The notes under the pieces were generated by a model that was not told where the DNA came from, did no database searches, and saw nothing but the letters and a program-made list of their open reading frames with translations. Position numbers and translations under genes: made by a program. A stretch of 64,000 nt of DNA, taken from positions 1 through 64,000 of the forward strand of contig JAKJHU010001418.1 in NCBI GenBank assembly GCA_022316685.1, written 5' to 3'. The stretch comes from Progne subis subis. Lineage: Eukaryota; Chordata; Aves; Passeriformes; Hirundinidae. Of the stretch, positions 45,690 through 59,883 are shown piece after piece (the first letter of the stretch is position 1; every line of letters begins with the position of its first letter).

Positions 45690-46532
45690 CTGAGCAGATT
45701 TAACTCTTTCTTAGCAACATGAAGCTTCAAAGCTTAGCTTTTCTCTGAGAGAGTAAGAAAGGACAGAGTGAACATAAAGAACAGCAGGATGAAGTCAGTA
45801 AAGTAAGAATGAAAAGACTATTGAGACAGAGGGTTGAAGAGTTAGTTGTTTTATTCTTACTTGAGCCATGGAAATGAACTCTATATTTAAGTCATTCCTT
45901 TAAATTATGAGAAAGATATGCATTTGAGATGATTGTTTTGCGTGTAGATTTAAGCAAAAGTGTTTGTGATGAACTAAGTAATATCTTATAAGATGCTTGA
46001 ACAGAGATAAGATGAGAAGCCCCCTGCGCCAGTAAAAAAATGAGAAGATATCTCTGTACCTTAAGTGAAGAATCCTTTGCTTTAGAGTTACTCATCTTAA
46101 AAAGTGACACCCCAGTATGCAAAAGCCTAAAACTCATGACCCATAAGCAGCTTGGGAACTGCTCCTGGGAGGGTCACAAAAGCAAGTTTCTCCAGGCGTT
46201 TGTTTTTGTGACAGTTTAAAACACACAAGAGAACTGTTCTAAGTTGTCAGTGGGATCCATGACTCAAAAGGATACTCCTCCCCTAATGAATTGATGAAAG
46301 ACTATTATCAGATAGTGAAACTGACTGAAAATTACAAGTTTTGTCTCTTTATGTAGTTTTGTAAGAAAGTGAACAGTTTGTAAGGGGAGGGAAAAGTGGT
46401 TTTTTTGAAGTTTCATTCCATTTTATTTTTTTTCCAACTTTCTGTTTTTCTATTCTTTTAGTGTATGTTAATAAACTATTTGTTAATTTTAAGGTTAAGC
46501 CTGCTTGTTTTTCTCCTAGTCTCTCTGTCACA
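45690..46532 (+). mobile_element. Candidate ERV LTR
   Basis: Ends with AATAAA (46470-46475), a T-rich segment and CTCTCTGTCACA, which fits the R/U5 end of an LTR. The upstream 700 bases are single-copy in this window and have no coding frame. The 5' boundary is a guess. Confidence 0.4.
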
Positions 46533-46545
46533 AAAAGAGTAAATA

Positions 46546-47084
46546 CCAAGACCAAAATTTAGTGAACGTGAAAACACTACACCATGTCTTTAGTGAAGTT
46601 AATCCCCATGCGCCTCAACGTCAATTGAAAATACGTACTACTCTAACAACTGTTGTTATAAAGTTCTTTTCTGCCTTGTTTCAGGGGAGATATTTGGAGT
46701 TTGCAGGGCTCCAAAGCCGAGCTGCAGATGCCCCTCGGGGGACATCGGGGGGTCCTTGGGGGGTGTTTTTGGGGTCCCAGTGGCGGTGGTGGCAGAGCCG
46801 TGGCAGGGGGCGGGCGGATGTGGGTGCCCACACAGGGGGGTTGGGCTTCCCCAGCCGGGCCCTCCGAGCTCTGCCGGTGCCATGTGGAGACCGCACGGGA
46901 CTGGTGGGGAGCAGTGACACCAGGTTTGGGGAGCTTCAGGAAAGCTGCAGTTTCCCTAAGCGAGACCCCTGAGAGAGGAGACCTCCAGAACCCCAAAGCG
47001 GGGACCCCAAGAGTGGAGGACACCTGGGATTGCTGGGACCTCAGCGAGGGGTGCTAGGGCTGGAGGGGCGGGATGATGGGTGAT
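46546..47084. other. G-rich spacer, no gene seen
   Basis: 46735-46850 has repeated GGGG words (CGGGGGGTCCTTGGGGGGTG), so quadruplex formation on the + strand is possible. The frames of 75-136 codons overlap in several registers and have no motifs. Confidence 0.4.
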
Positions 47085-47700
47085 TTATTAAAATATGGAT
47101 ATTGATCTAATATCAATACCCAACTGTGACGGACAAAAGACTCTCTAACAGGTTAGAATTAGAAAGTGTAAGTTTAATGCGATGCCGGGCAACTGAGTGG
47201 GATTGCTCCCTAATATGCACTGCAAAATCACAAGTAATTACAGACTATTTATTTACATAAGTGTTGAATACCCCAAATACTAATACATATTCATAACACT
47301 AATGCCTGGCATCCTCTGCTTCGTATTATAATTAGATAAAAGGCCATTAAACATGCATAGTTTGTTCTTTGAATTAGGTCAGTTGTCTCTTTTATGGGGA
47401 GGGGTAATAAAAAGAGGAAGCAAGGAGAGTATTCCTCATTCTAAACTTTCAACCTTTTCAGTGGCTAACAGGACAAATGGAACCTGCTAGAACTCCAGTT
47501 TCCTGTTTCCGTGACTGTTTCAATGGTATGTTAGAAGATTTACAGTTGTCTGTGTTCTTAGATCTATTTACCAGTTTCTTCTGTTTCTCATTATAAACAC
47601 AGCTAAACAAATACAAAAATGACAAGCAATTAGTTATTTAGATCTGGGATAGCTGCTTCAGATTCATTTCCTTTCAACTAACCACTGGCTCCTAATTATT
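47085..47700 (-). mobile_element. ERV LTR (family D), - strand copy
   Basis: Reverse-complement homologue of 22130-22745. Shared words include GTGACGGACAAAAGACTCTC, the AATACCCAACTGTGACGG junction and the TTAATAA/GGGGAGGGGT segments. The two copies differ by many substitutions and indels, so both insertions are old. No internal retroviral genes. Confidence 0.6.
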
Positions 47701-47889
47701 TCCAGCACAGCCTATCTATCTATCTACTTTAACTAATTCTGGCAAAGCTTATCTGTAGCTAAAACCTTAACTTTTCTAAAACCCTGAATTCCTTTGAAGT
47801 TCATATCTCACTGGAAAGGAGTTCAGTGGTCCTGGTGCCAGAAGAGGCTGCTTCTAGTATCAGCCTAGTTGCCCCCACCCTGTGTTTTC

Positions 47890-48015
47890 AGTTTTGTCAG
47901 CACTCCCAGTAGGAGCCCAGTCACTGCCAGTCATTCCCCATTATGATGCAGTTTGCCCCAGCATGGTCCCAGTTGCTCCCAGTTGCTCCCACTTTCCTCC
48001 AGTGTGTTCCCGGTT
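47890..48015. repeat. ACTGGGA-type minisatellite, inverted patch
   Basis: CCCAGTTGCTCCCAGTTGCT and CCGGTTCTCCCAGTTGCCC are the reverse complement of the ACTGGGAGCAACTGGG word. It lies about 30 bases upstream of the LTR at 48045. Confidence 0.6.
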
Positions 48016-48044
48016 CTCCCAGTTGCCCTTGGAGATCCAAGTAA

Positions 48045-49564
<1,520 letters not shown>

Positions 49565-49640
49565 GGGAAGGCCTAAGAGTGCCTCAGCTGCGGGAAGAGC
49601 TTTGTGCAGTGCTCCAACTTAGTCCTGCTTCAGAGGACCC
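49565..49640 (+). pseudogene. Fossil zinc finger beyond the stop (copy B)
   Basis: In the same frame after the TAA the sequence reads GKA-stop-ECLSCGKSFVQCSNLV, then LLQRTHIGQ. Both Cys of the finger are kept, but a second TAA replaces Tyr in the linker. It matches the fossil at 34082-34159. Confidence 0.75.
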
Positions 49641-52600
49641 ACATTGGCCAGAGAATTGGTGACCTACATTCCCAGCGATCTGCACTGGAAGGACAGTGGG
49701 CTGGTGGTCCTTTTCTTTGGTGGTCCCTTATATTCTTTTGATTCATCTTCATCCCTTTAAACCAGACAAAACTGGGGATAAAAATCAACAAATTCATCAA
49801 AGGCATCTAAAGCCTCATGTTTTACTAGTGTTTCAGGGCAACCTGGGACTCAGGCAGATACTTGGGAGGATTTGGGGGTTTGTGGGGTATTTGGTGTGGT
49901 GTCTCCGTTTCTGGGCACAGAAAGAGATGAGAGGGTTTGATCTGTCACCTCAAAACCACTTCATGCTAAAACTACACAATCCCACCAAAAAATTACTTGA
50001 TTGCACAGCCCCTCAGGGAGGGATGGGGTTGGAAGGGGAATGGGTGAAGTAGGGTGCCAATCAGAAGGGCTGAGGTGGGACAGGATGGGTGGGATGTGGT
50101 TTGGGAGGTGTGAAATTGGGGAAATAGGGCTTGGGATGGCAGGGGTGGGATGGATTTGGTTGGGATTGTGGTGATGGGGTGGGGTCTGGAATAAGACATC
50201 CAAAGTCTGGGGATGATGGGAAGGGGTGCTAGTTCTTGAGGGAGTTTTTAGATATTCCACATTGCTGAAGAGATTTTGAGGTATCCCACATTTCTGAGGC
50301 AGTTTTGGGCCACTCCCCAACTCTTGGGGGATTTCCTGAGAGCAGCTCCATGGAGCCCCATTGCCAGGGGTGGCTGCCTTGGGCACGGCTCAGAGCTGCA
50401 GCCAGAGTCCATTGCCTCAGTGCTGGAGAGCAGAGAAATGATGAATGGCCCCAGACATCTCCAGTTGTGTTTGGGGGCCAGGGCAAGTTCTGTGTAGGTG
50501 GGGCAGTCACTGCCCCAGCCACTGCAGCCTCTGGTCCAGCCCCAAAGTGGCTGCCAAGCCCCTGGCACCCCAAAAACCCCACCAGTGAGAGGGACCAGAG
50601 CAGGTGAGGCTGTGACACGGCTGTGACACTGACACGTCCCACGGCCCTGGAGCTCACAGCAGCTGAGATGGTGCTGGATCCAAGGGCACTGTGGATCTCT
50701 GTCTCCCTCTCTCTTTTCCTGACTTCCTCTACTCAAAATCTGGAGAACTGGAAGTTGGACTGCTTAGAGTTTGCTCAGTCAGTGCGTTCTGAAGTTATTT
50801 ACTGTAATCCCATGTTGCTTTAAGATTACCCACGTATCTCATTCTCTGAAGTTTGCAAGTTAAAAGTTTGTTCTCCATCCTCCTGAGAAGTTTGTTGTTT
50901 TCTCCCATGTGCCACCCGAGGGGATCGAGGTACCTCAAGTCCCTTTCCAGCAGCCGAGCGAGCTTGGGGCACAGCAGCAGGAACTGCAGGGCTCAGCAAG
51001 GCCTGGCTTGGCTGGAGGAAGCAGAAAGGCCAAGCCCTGAGCCCAGGCCTGGCACAGCAGGGCCTGTCCCTCACGGGTGCCTCGGGCTGTTTGTGGGGCA
51101 GTGGGATGGGAGGGCAGCAAGGACAAATGTCATCAAACTGCAACCCCTGCCAGCTCCTCAGGGAGGGGCCAGGGAGGACCAAAGTGCAGCCCCTGAAAGG
51201 AAAGTTCCTTCTGTGGGGCCTCCAGAGGCGCTGCCAGAGCCCAGGGGACAAAGGCCTGGGTGCCTGTGGCCCTGCCAGCCCTGCCCAGCCCTTGGCCATC
51301 TGTCCTGCAGGCTGTGCCCCTGTGCGTGCTGCTCCTGTGCCCTGGCCGGCTGCACACGCCCCTCTCGCTGTCCCCCCAGCATTTCTCAGCCCAGCATTTC
51401 TGTGCCCTCCCTGGGCTCCCTGCACCCAGCGCTGCCGGCTCCTGGCACACAGAGCCAGGGCAGGAGCCCACCCTGCCAAGGGCCTTTGGAGCAGGGTGGT
51501 GGCTGCCATGGCTTCTGACCTCAGCAGCTGCTCCTGGCGTGGTTCCATGGGAACCCAGCACAGCAACGCTGCTGTGCATTGTCCCTGCTGAGGCTCAGAC
51601 ACTGTCAGGGCACATTCCCTGTCTGTAGGATTCATGCCTGACCCAAGCACTGCACTTGTGTCTCCAGCATTGCTTTCCAACAAAAACAGGATACGGCAAA
51701 CTGTGCATAGCTCATGGTACTTCAGAGTGTCTAAAACTCACTATGTCATCAGTCTTAAAGGTGAGATCTGTTTGGAATTAATGGGAGAGAAGTAGTGCAG
51801 GATGGAAAAGGGGAGCATAGAAATAAATGGAGGAAAACATCTTGGCTTCTTTCTTTTCATTTTCATTTCACTTCTGGAAAGCTGTTTGCGTTTTCCAGGA
51901 ATCTTCTCCACAATCCTGTCTGCTCTTTTCAAGAACCTTTCCTGGACAATGAGGTGCAGCTCCTGTCACAGGATGTGCCATCAACTGCAGCTTCTCTTGG
52001 CTTTCCACACAGTGTCTGCAGCATTGCAGACTCTTGTAGCAAAGCAGGACAAATGTTTGGAGGACTTCACAACTTGGCCATTCCTTTGCTAGTGGACTGG
52101 GGAGTTGTGCCATTGGTGAGGTTTTCAGTCCATGATAAGCACCAGAACAAGCTGCACCTCCCAGAGTAAATGACTGAAAGGATCTGAAATGGAGAAATGC
52201 AGGGAGTGACTTAGTGAACCTTGTCTATAAGGAGGGTATATTTTTCCTAATACTTTCTAATCCCTTCCCTCTGCTTTTGTCCTTCTTAACAAGGCCTTTG
52301 CATCCCAGATGTCTCATGAAATGAGAAGCTTGAGCTGTGCAACTGCATTAAACAAGGGACACTCAGGCTGAAAAAGGAAGCAATTTAGAAGTAATTGTAT
52401 AAAAGCAAAAGCAGTAATTAAGTAGAGATTGATTGCACTCTCCCAGAACAATGACCATGGGTAAATCCCTTTGGCTCAGCCTGGAGCAGTGACCTTGAGG
52501 GGTGTCCCCACTGCAGAGAGAAATCTCCACACTCTCCCAAGATGGGAAATGTCAGGAGGCTGCCGTTAAAATTTGGGACGGGGCTTTTCTAGTCTGAAGT

Positions 52601-52832
52601 GCTGCCCTGTCAGTCAGATGTGCCCAGGCTGTGCCAGCTCAGCAGCTCTGCAGAAGCTCTCAGTGGTGTCACTTGGTTGTTCCTTTCTCTGGGGATTTTG
52701 CCAGCTCTGCCACAGCTTCAGCTCCCTCTCTGGATGTTGAATTTGGGATGGAGGAGTCAGGCTGCTTTCAGCATTATTCACCGCAAATACAGCACAACCA
52801 TCCCTCCTTCATTTCCCACTGGGGTCTTGGCA
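49641..52832. other. Spacer, no gene seen
   Basis: 50010-50210 has GGGATGG/GGTTTGGG words on the + strand. 50930-51600 is GC-rich with overlapping frames on both strands (up to 285 codons) but no motif. 51640-52600 is mixed and empty. No CR1 end or LTR is recognised. Confidence 0.4.
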
Positions 52833-53150
52833 AACAGGGCTTTGCTGGAGTTGTTTGAGCCCATTGCAGGCAGAGCCTCCTGCTCCAGCAGGAACTGCCT
52901 TTCCTGTGCCAGGACCAGGGCAGATCCCGCTGCAGGAAAAGCCCCAGGCCAGCCCCAAGACAGTGAAGGCCTCGGGCACAAGTGCAGAGTGCCGTGCTGG
53001 GAGCTGTGCCAGGGAGAGCCTGAGGCACCAAAGGCACCTTGGCAGCAGCAGCTGCTTCCAGGCCATGGCCAGAAGCCTCCCTTGGCAAGGCGGCCTGGTG
53101 GCCACCACTGCAGAGCTGCTGCTCCAGGGCTCATTTCTGGCTGGGCTCTG
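52833..53150 (-). repeat. Low-copy repeat X, copy B
   Basis: Inverted copy of 32684-32996, about 98 percent identical by hand alignment; it has a 4-base insertion (CTGCAGG in place of CGG). Confidence 0.85.
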
Positions 53151-53479
53151 AAAAGCCACTTCTGCTCCAGGAGCCTGACTGGGAAGCAATTGGCCCCAGC
53201 TCCTTGGGGACAGGATATTAGTGACAAAACTTCATCCCAGCAGAGACAAGGCAGGGGCAGAGGAAAGGGGAGAGCCAGGCCCAGGGGACAGGGCTGCCAT
53301 GGTGATGGCTCTGAGGTCACTGTCACTGCAGCAGCCTGGCTGCTCCTCAGCAGACATTCTGGCCAGAAGTGTTGTGAGGTCACCCAGCACATCAGAGAAC
53401 GCACACAACAGGGATTCCATCCTGGGGAAGGGTATTCACTATGTCAGGTTGTGCAAAGCTCCTGCTCTTGGAGCATTCC

Positions 53480-53640
53480 CAGGATTGGTGCATCCCCTTC
53501 TCTGAAAAAAATGGTTGCAAATCTTGTGCCATTCTCATTGTAAAATATTTCCTCCTAACAAATCCAAATCCACTCTCATTCAATTTAGATATTGGCCCTT
53601 GTTCTGTCACTGCAATATTTTGGATCAAATACCTTTGACC
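53480..53640 (-). mobile_element. CR1 LINE fragment, old
   Basis: The + strand reads AAATATTTCCTCCTAACAAA, then ATTCAATTTAGATATTGGCCC and CTTGTTCTGTCACTGCA. These are diverged antisense words of the CR1 region upstream of the 3' end. Confidence 0.55.
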
Positions 53641-54099
53641 ACTGTTTCCATTTACTCAGACCTTGGAGATGACCCAAAAATCTCCCAAGGTGGGGTTTGG
53701 AGGCCTCATCACACAACCAGGATGTAGAGTTTGTGGTATGGGCTCAGTGGTGTGGAGACTGAGGAGAGAAGAGGAGGAGCCTGGGAGGGATAGAAGGTGG
53801 TTCCACAGATGCTGGAATTTTCTTCATTGTATAAAACAGCCTGAGAAGGAAATAATGGCACAAGGGCAGCTGGGGAGGCCCAGACTGGACACCAGGAGAA
53901 AGGAGTTTCCCTGCCAGGGCAGGGCTGTGGTGTAAGACATCCCCCAGAAGGAGCCTGGAGCAGCCCAAGGCTCTGTGTGCCCAGGCAGAGGCAGGCAGGA
54001 CGCAGAGCTGTCAGCAAAGGAAGGGGCCAGCGAGGTGGGGCAGCCAGGGAGTGACGACAGCCTGCAGGGACAGAGGTGCAGGGAAAAGCTCTGACCTTG
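53641..54099. other. Spacer, no gene seen
   Basis: Mixed then GC-rich sequence. Frames on the minus strand (53709-54137) have no motifs. Confidence 0.45.
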
Positions 54100-55085
54100 G
54101 CCCTCAGAGCTGCTCCTGCTCCAGGCCCAGGGCCCATCCCAAAGCTGGGACAGCCAGAAAGCTGTGCCCATTTCTGTTCATTCCTGCTGTGATGAGGATG
54201 GATCCTCAGCGCCTTGGAGTTTGCTGATGAACTTTAGTACTCCAGAGGCCTCTTCTTTCTTGAGCTCTACAGCTCAGGAATTCAGTGAGAAAAGCTCGTA
54301 AATATTTGTTCAATATACCGAACAAGAAAAGCCCATGGGAATAATTGAAGTTTTCAATTCTTCTGTGGTCAATTAGACAGATTTCAGAAGTGTATTTAAA
54401 GTGAATATACTAAATAGAAAATAATGCAGAGAGAACTATTTTATCCTGCTAAGATTTTTTTTCCCGCTTATAGATTGACATCAAATGTCCAATTGATATT
54501 GCCCAAGCACCTTCTACTGCAGTCTGAAGTGATAGGAAAATCAAGACCTTCATGGCTGACAATCAATCAGACTTTGTTCCCATCCCTCCCACCATTTCCC
54601 CATCCAACCCCTGGCACTCCAGTGGATCAGGAATGGTGTGGCCAGCAGGAGCAGGGCAGTGATCCTTCCCCTGTGCTCGGCACTGGTTGGGCAGCACCTT
54701 GAGTGCTGTGTCCAGTTCTGGGCCCCCAATTTAGGAAGGACATGGAGGGGCTGGAGTGTGTCCAGAGAAGGGCAACAAGGCTGGTGATGGGACTGGAACA
54801 CAAGTCCTGTGAGGAGGGCTGAGGGAGCTGGGGTTGTTATCCTGGAGAAGAGGAGGCTCAGGGAGACAAGGCAGTGTCAGGGCACAGGTTGGACTTGATG
54901 ATGTCCAAGGTGTTCTCCAACTTGCTGATTCTGTGATTCTCTGAAACCACCCTTGCAGCACTTGCAGGATGAGCCCTGGGCCTCCTCTCCAGAAGGTCCA
55001 GCAGCCCAGGTCCCTCAGCTTCTCCTCACAGCCCCAAAGCCCATCCTGTCAGTCCTGCAGAGCCTCTGCAGCTCCTCCTCCTTGC
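54100..55085 (+). repeat. Low-copy repeat Y, copy B, with CR1 fragment
   Basis: Inverted homologue of 36994-38035. The CR1 part (about 54620-54945) is in sense orientation: GTCCAGTTCTGGGCCCCCAA, GGAGGGGCTGGAGTGTGTCC, GAACACAAGTCCTGTGAGGA. The end shares AGCCCATCCTGTCAGTCCTG with copy A. Confidence 0.75.
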
Positions 55086-56510
55086 CCAGAACAGGGAGCC
55101 CACAGCCAGACACAGCAGCCCAGATGTGCCCCCCTGGCCTGTGGTGCCTCTGGCAAGGGAGCAGCAGAGGCACTGCAGGAGGCTGCAGACAATTCCTGAA
55201 GCACTTGGAGGATGATCCTGCTCCCAAGGGACGTTCCCATGGTGCTGGGAACTCAGGAACTGAAATGGGGAGTGGGGCCAGAGAGGAAAGGGCACCAGGG
55301 ATGGGCTGTTTGCAGGGGAGGGAATAGCGGTGGGCAGTAGGAAGAGATTTGTAGCAGGAAGAGGAAAGAAAGCCAAGGTGAAGCAAAGGAAATGCTGAGG
55401 GCAGTTTGGGGTGGCTGCCAGGCAGCCCTGGCTCTGAGCAACAATGTCTGCAGTGGCACAGGAAACTCACAGCTCATGGGAACAAACTTTCTGGCTGACT
55501 TCAGAGGCCACCACAAACCTGAGTGGCTTCCCTGCTCCCCCAGCCCTTCCTGGCCCCAGGGGCTGATGGCATTTGTGCTCCTCAGGTTCATCTCCCCACA
55601 CCAACACCATGGGGGTGCTCACGCCTGCTCTGGGCAGTGCACACAGGGGCTCCTGAGCCAGTGCTGCCGTGTCTGTGCCTGCAAGGATGCGGCACCTGTG
55701 TGAGCTGGGGGAGAGGCCAGGGCTGCAGAGGGGGGATGTTGTTGGCAGGTGCATGAGGACGCTCTGGGACGCTGCCCTGGGGTGTCCAGCGCAGTGGGGA
55801 TGGATCAGCCCCTGCTCTGCTGCTCCTTCCCATCTCCCCCAGGCACCTTGCAGAGCCCCAGCCATGCTGTTTGCCCCCAGCCTGCCCACGGCCACCCTGG
55901 GGCTGCTCACGGGGCTTTTCTCTGCTGAGCATTGGCCTGGGCGTGTTCTGGAGAGAGCCTGGGCAAGGAGCCTGGAGCCCCCAGGCCCTGCCCTGAGGCG
56001 TCAGCGCTGCCCCAGCAGTGCCCATGGCCTGTCCCTGCTGCAGCCCCGGCACTGCCACCCCCAGCACTGTGCCCGGCCCCGAGAGCACTCAGGCCCTACA
56101 GCAACAGCAGGGCCAGGAGGGCAGCGGGGCAGGGCCACGGGAGCAGCACTGGCAACACCAAGTGCTGCTGCTCCTGGGCACAGCTGCTGTGCCAGCACTG
56201 ATCTGCCCCAGCTCTGCACACAGACATTGCTGCTGCAGCTGCAGAGAAGGGAACAAAAGGGGCATCTCTGCAGAATACTTGGCTGGGGATCCTTGATTCT
56301 TTAAAGCCACCAAGAGTGAAGTCTTTAATTGACTAATTCTGTGGCCACAGGCAAGGTGGCGAGAAACAAAATCAGAAATAGCACAAAGAATGACATTTCT
56401 TTATGGACAATATCAATAAAGTAAATCACAGGAAAAACAACCATAACCAAACCAACAAGAAGTAACAAAGGTGACTTATTCAAAGTGATTTGCAGAAATT
56501 GGCCAGCAGT
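55086..56510. other. GC-rich spacer, no gene seen
   Basis: Overlapping frames on both strands up to 210 codons, with Ala/Pro/Gln-rich composition and no motif. It lies 3' of the OR pseudogene B; the short flank 56440-56510 is homologous to 22985-23055. Confidence 0.4.
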
Positions 56511-57444
56511 TTAATGTTCCTGAAACCATCCAGTCATCAGTCTCCACACTGCAGCCTTGAGCTCCTGGTTCCTCAGCTGTAGATGAGGGGGTTCAGGGAT
56601 GGAGGGACCATGGAATAAAGAACTGACAGTGAAAAGTGAAAGATCCAGGGATGGGGAGGAGATGGAGGGGGTTTCAGGTAGGCAAAAAAGCCAGTGCTGA
56701 GGAACAGGGAGGACAACCAGGTGAGGGAGGCAGGTGGAAAAGGCTTTGTGCCGTCCCTGCTCAGAGGGGATCCTCAGCACAGCCCTGAAGATCTGCACAT
56801 AGGAGAAAACAATGAACACAAAACAACCAATTTGAAAACAGATGGAAAATACAATGAGTCCAAATTCCCTGAGGTAGGAGCGTGAGCAGGAGAGTTTGAG
56901 GATGTGTGGGATTTCACAGAAGAATTGGCCCAGGGCATTGCCATGGCACAGGGGCAGGGAAAACGTATTGGCTGTTTGCATGAGAGCATTGAGAAAGGCA
57001 CTGGCCCAGGCAGCTGCTGCCATGTGGGCACAAGCTCTGCTGCCTAGGAGGGTCCCGTAGTGCAGGGGTTTGCAGATGGACACGTAGCGGTCATAGCACA
57101 TGATGGTCAGGAGATAAAACTCTGTTGCAGCACAGAAAACAAAAAAAAAATCTGTGCAGCACATCCTGTGTAGGAGATGTTCCTGGTGTCCCAGAGGGAA
57201 TTGTGCATGGCTTTGGGGACAGTGGTGAGATGGAGCCCAGGTCGGTGAGGGCCAGGTTGAGCAGGAAGAAGAACATGGGCGTGTGCAGGAGGTGGCCGCA
57301 GGCTACGGCGCTGATGATGAGGCCGTTGGCCAGGAGGGCAGCCAGGGAGATGCCCAGGAAGAGGCAGAAGTGCAGGAGCTGCAGCTGCCGCGTGTCTGCC
57401 AGTGCCAGCAGGAGGAAGTGGCTGATGGAGCTGCTGTTGGACAT
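56511..57444 (-). pseudogene. Olfactory receptor pseudogene, OR14-like (copy B)
   Basis: Paralogue of 23056-23982. It starts MSNSSSISHFLLLALADTRQ and passes PMFFFLLNLALTDLG intact, because it lacks the 23795 deletion of copy A. A one-base deletion near 57229 (GGTGAGATGG for GGTGCAGATGG) shifts the frame after DLGSI. A one-base loss in the poly(T) near 57145 shifts it again. The third segment has EFYLLTIMCYDRYVSICKPL, LGQFFCEIPHILKLSCS and KAFSTCLPHL. TM6 has LPETPSIS for LKPPSIS-like sequence. Two more small indels between 56585 and 56640 break TM7 before LRNQELKAAVWRLMTG and the stop at 56511. The two copies share no inactivating change that I can see, so they decayed independently after duplication. 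Confidence 0.9.
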
Positions 57445-58861
57445 TTCTTCACTCTGGCCATGGAGTCCTGGTGAAGGAGGACACAGAGACACAGTCAGGG
57501 GAGACTTCGCTGAGCAGTGTCCAAGCCCTTTCTCCCAGCCCTGCCCCTGCTGCTCTCTGCCACCCAATTTTCCTTTTCTCAGAGCTTTTCCTTCATCCCC
57601 GTGCCTGGAGCTCTGCTGGGATCTGGCCCCGTTGCTGTGACGAGCAGGGCTCTGCCCATGGACAGCGAGGGGTCAGCTCTGCTCTGCAGCACTGGGGTCA
57701 TGGAACAGGGACAGGGGCCAGTCCTGGGGTTGGACTTCATCAGCCAAATTGCTCCTGAGGCAGAGGAGCTTGGCAGCATCTCCTGTGCCAGGGCTAAGGA
57801 ATGGTGATGGCCAAAGGCAGTTGGAGAGGGTTTCCTGCTGTGCCCAGGGAGATCAGAGAGAACTGTGCAAGGCAAGAGCATTGGCTATAACTCAGTGAAG
57901 GCTGAGGGGAGCTGCTCTGTCACTCCATCTGTCCCCAGCTGCCCTTTCTGAGATCGAGGGCAGTCCCTGTGTTCCCCTGAAAATCAGCGTGACACAGCGG
58001 AGAGCAGAGGGAGCCACAGCAGAGCAAACTGGCTCAGCCTTTCTCAGAGTCTCAGCACCACTCCTGGCCAAGGACACTCCTGTCCCCAGTGTCCCATGGA
58101 GGCAGCTCACAGCTTGGATGGCATCCCCAGGACATGCCTAGGGTCCTGTCCATGGCACTGCTGGAGGAGAGTCAGCTCATTCCCAGCCTCCAGCCTGCCC
58201 TGCCCAGAGCTCCTTGGGCAGAGGGAGCTGGGACACCCCATTTGCAGTGTCCTGGCATGGGATCTGTTAAAAAAATAATCATGGAATAGTTTGGTCTGGA
58301 GAGGACTTAAAATATCCCAGCACATTTCGGTGGCACTTTCCCCCACTGCCTGCCCAGGGCTCTGCTGTCTGGAGCTGTCCCTGCCTGCAGCTGCTTCCCT
58401 GTGCCCAGGGCTGGGCCCTGCCAGTGCTGCCAGAGCCCAGCCCAGCCCTGGGGGCTCAGCTCTGCCCTGCAGAGCCCTCCCAGCTCAGGCACTGCCCAGG
58501 GGCAGCTCTGGCTCTGCAGGCTCTGATGGCAACATCAGAGCAACTCTGAGGGGGCTGGAAAAGTGACACTGGTGCTGCCTGCAAGGGACCCTCTGCTGAT
58601 TTCTGTCACTGCCTGGTTTATTAAGGTCTGACAGAAAAATTGTTTGATTTTTCTCAACCTGAACTGAGACATGAATATCTATGTGCAATTTCCCCTTCAG
58701 GCAACACAGAGCAGTAGATTAATAAAGCAGGATTTTTAATTTCATGTAGCCCCTGCCTGTCTGTGCTTCTTGGAAATGTTCTGCAGTTAAATGTCATGCT
58801 GGGAGCAGTCCTGAACAATGCAGTATCCTCAGTACACATGGAGAACACTTCCACGCCTTAC
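57445..58861. other. OR upstream spacer, no gene seen
   Basis: Equivalent in position to 23983-26384 but about 1 kb shorter and not clearly alignable. GC-rich CCCTGCC/CAGCTCTG words at 58330-58530. No supported exon. Confidence 0.4.
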
Positions 58862-59883
58862 CAGCTGTCTCCTTCCACCCAGATCTTGTCCCCCAGTGCT
58901 GTGAGCAGCTCCCAGGGCTGGCTGAGAGCTGTCCCTGGCAGGCAGCAGAGTCCCTGGCCCAGCACAGCGCCCTGGGCTGCAGGACCCTGCTCTGCAGGAC
59001 AGCCCTGGGCACCCCTGGCTGCTCTGCACAAGAGATAATCAGAGAATGTACTCACAGAGTCTGTAGGCATTGGGATGTTGCAGCTTTAGGAGATCACTGC
59101 AGGAGCTGCAGCTGCCTTGTCCTGCAGCCAGAGGTTCCTGTGTCAAGGGCTGGGAGTGATTCTCCCGCAGTCACTTCTCAGCTCCTTCCCAGCCCTGAGT
59201 GATTGCAGCTCTCTGTGCCTGTGTGCTGTGCCTGGGGTGGCTGCAGGCAGTGCCCCAGCCCTGCTGGGCTGTGCTCAGGAACTGCTTATTAAGAGAATGA
59301 GTTTTAAGCTTTTCTTGGCTGCCAGGAGCTGCCTCTGTGCCAGGAGCCCAGCCCAGCTCAGCAGCACAGACACAGCACAAGGACTTTAATGACCCTCTCG
59401 GGCTTTGTGCTGAGGTCCTGAACATCAGTCCCTGAGAGGGAGCTGAAGAAACCTCTCAAGAATTCAAGTTAGAACCAATCTCCAAAGTTTCTTGAAGATT
59501 TAATGGGTCCCACTGAGGGACAGGACAGAGAAAGTGTCCCCAGGCCCCAGGCAGAGCAGAGAACTGGAGGCAGTGATGACAGGTGGGGACAAAGAGAAGC
59601 CAAGTCCTGGTGCCTGGGGCACAGCAGCCTCTGTGCCACCAAGGGCTGTGAGGAGACACCTTGTCCTGAGGCCCTGGGGCCTCCTGGCACAGCCCCAGCA
59701 AGGCTGGGCACTGTCAGCCCCTTGTGCTGCCCTCAGCATCCCCCTCACATGCCAGTGGCCTCAAGGATGTGCTGGAAGGAGTCCCTGGGGAGCCTTGGTC
59801 AGCAATGGCCCTGGGGGGCTCCTGAATGCTGCCAGGAGGAGCATTCAAAGGACTTTGGGTTTTGGTTTTGCTTTTTCCTGGGA

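Noticed and set aside
50826..51683. 285-codon minus-strand frame
   Set aside because: GC-rich spacer with equally long frames on the + strand; no motif and no conservation signal within the window.
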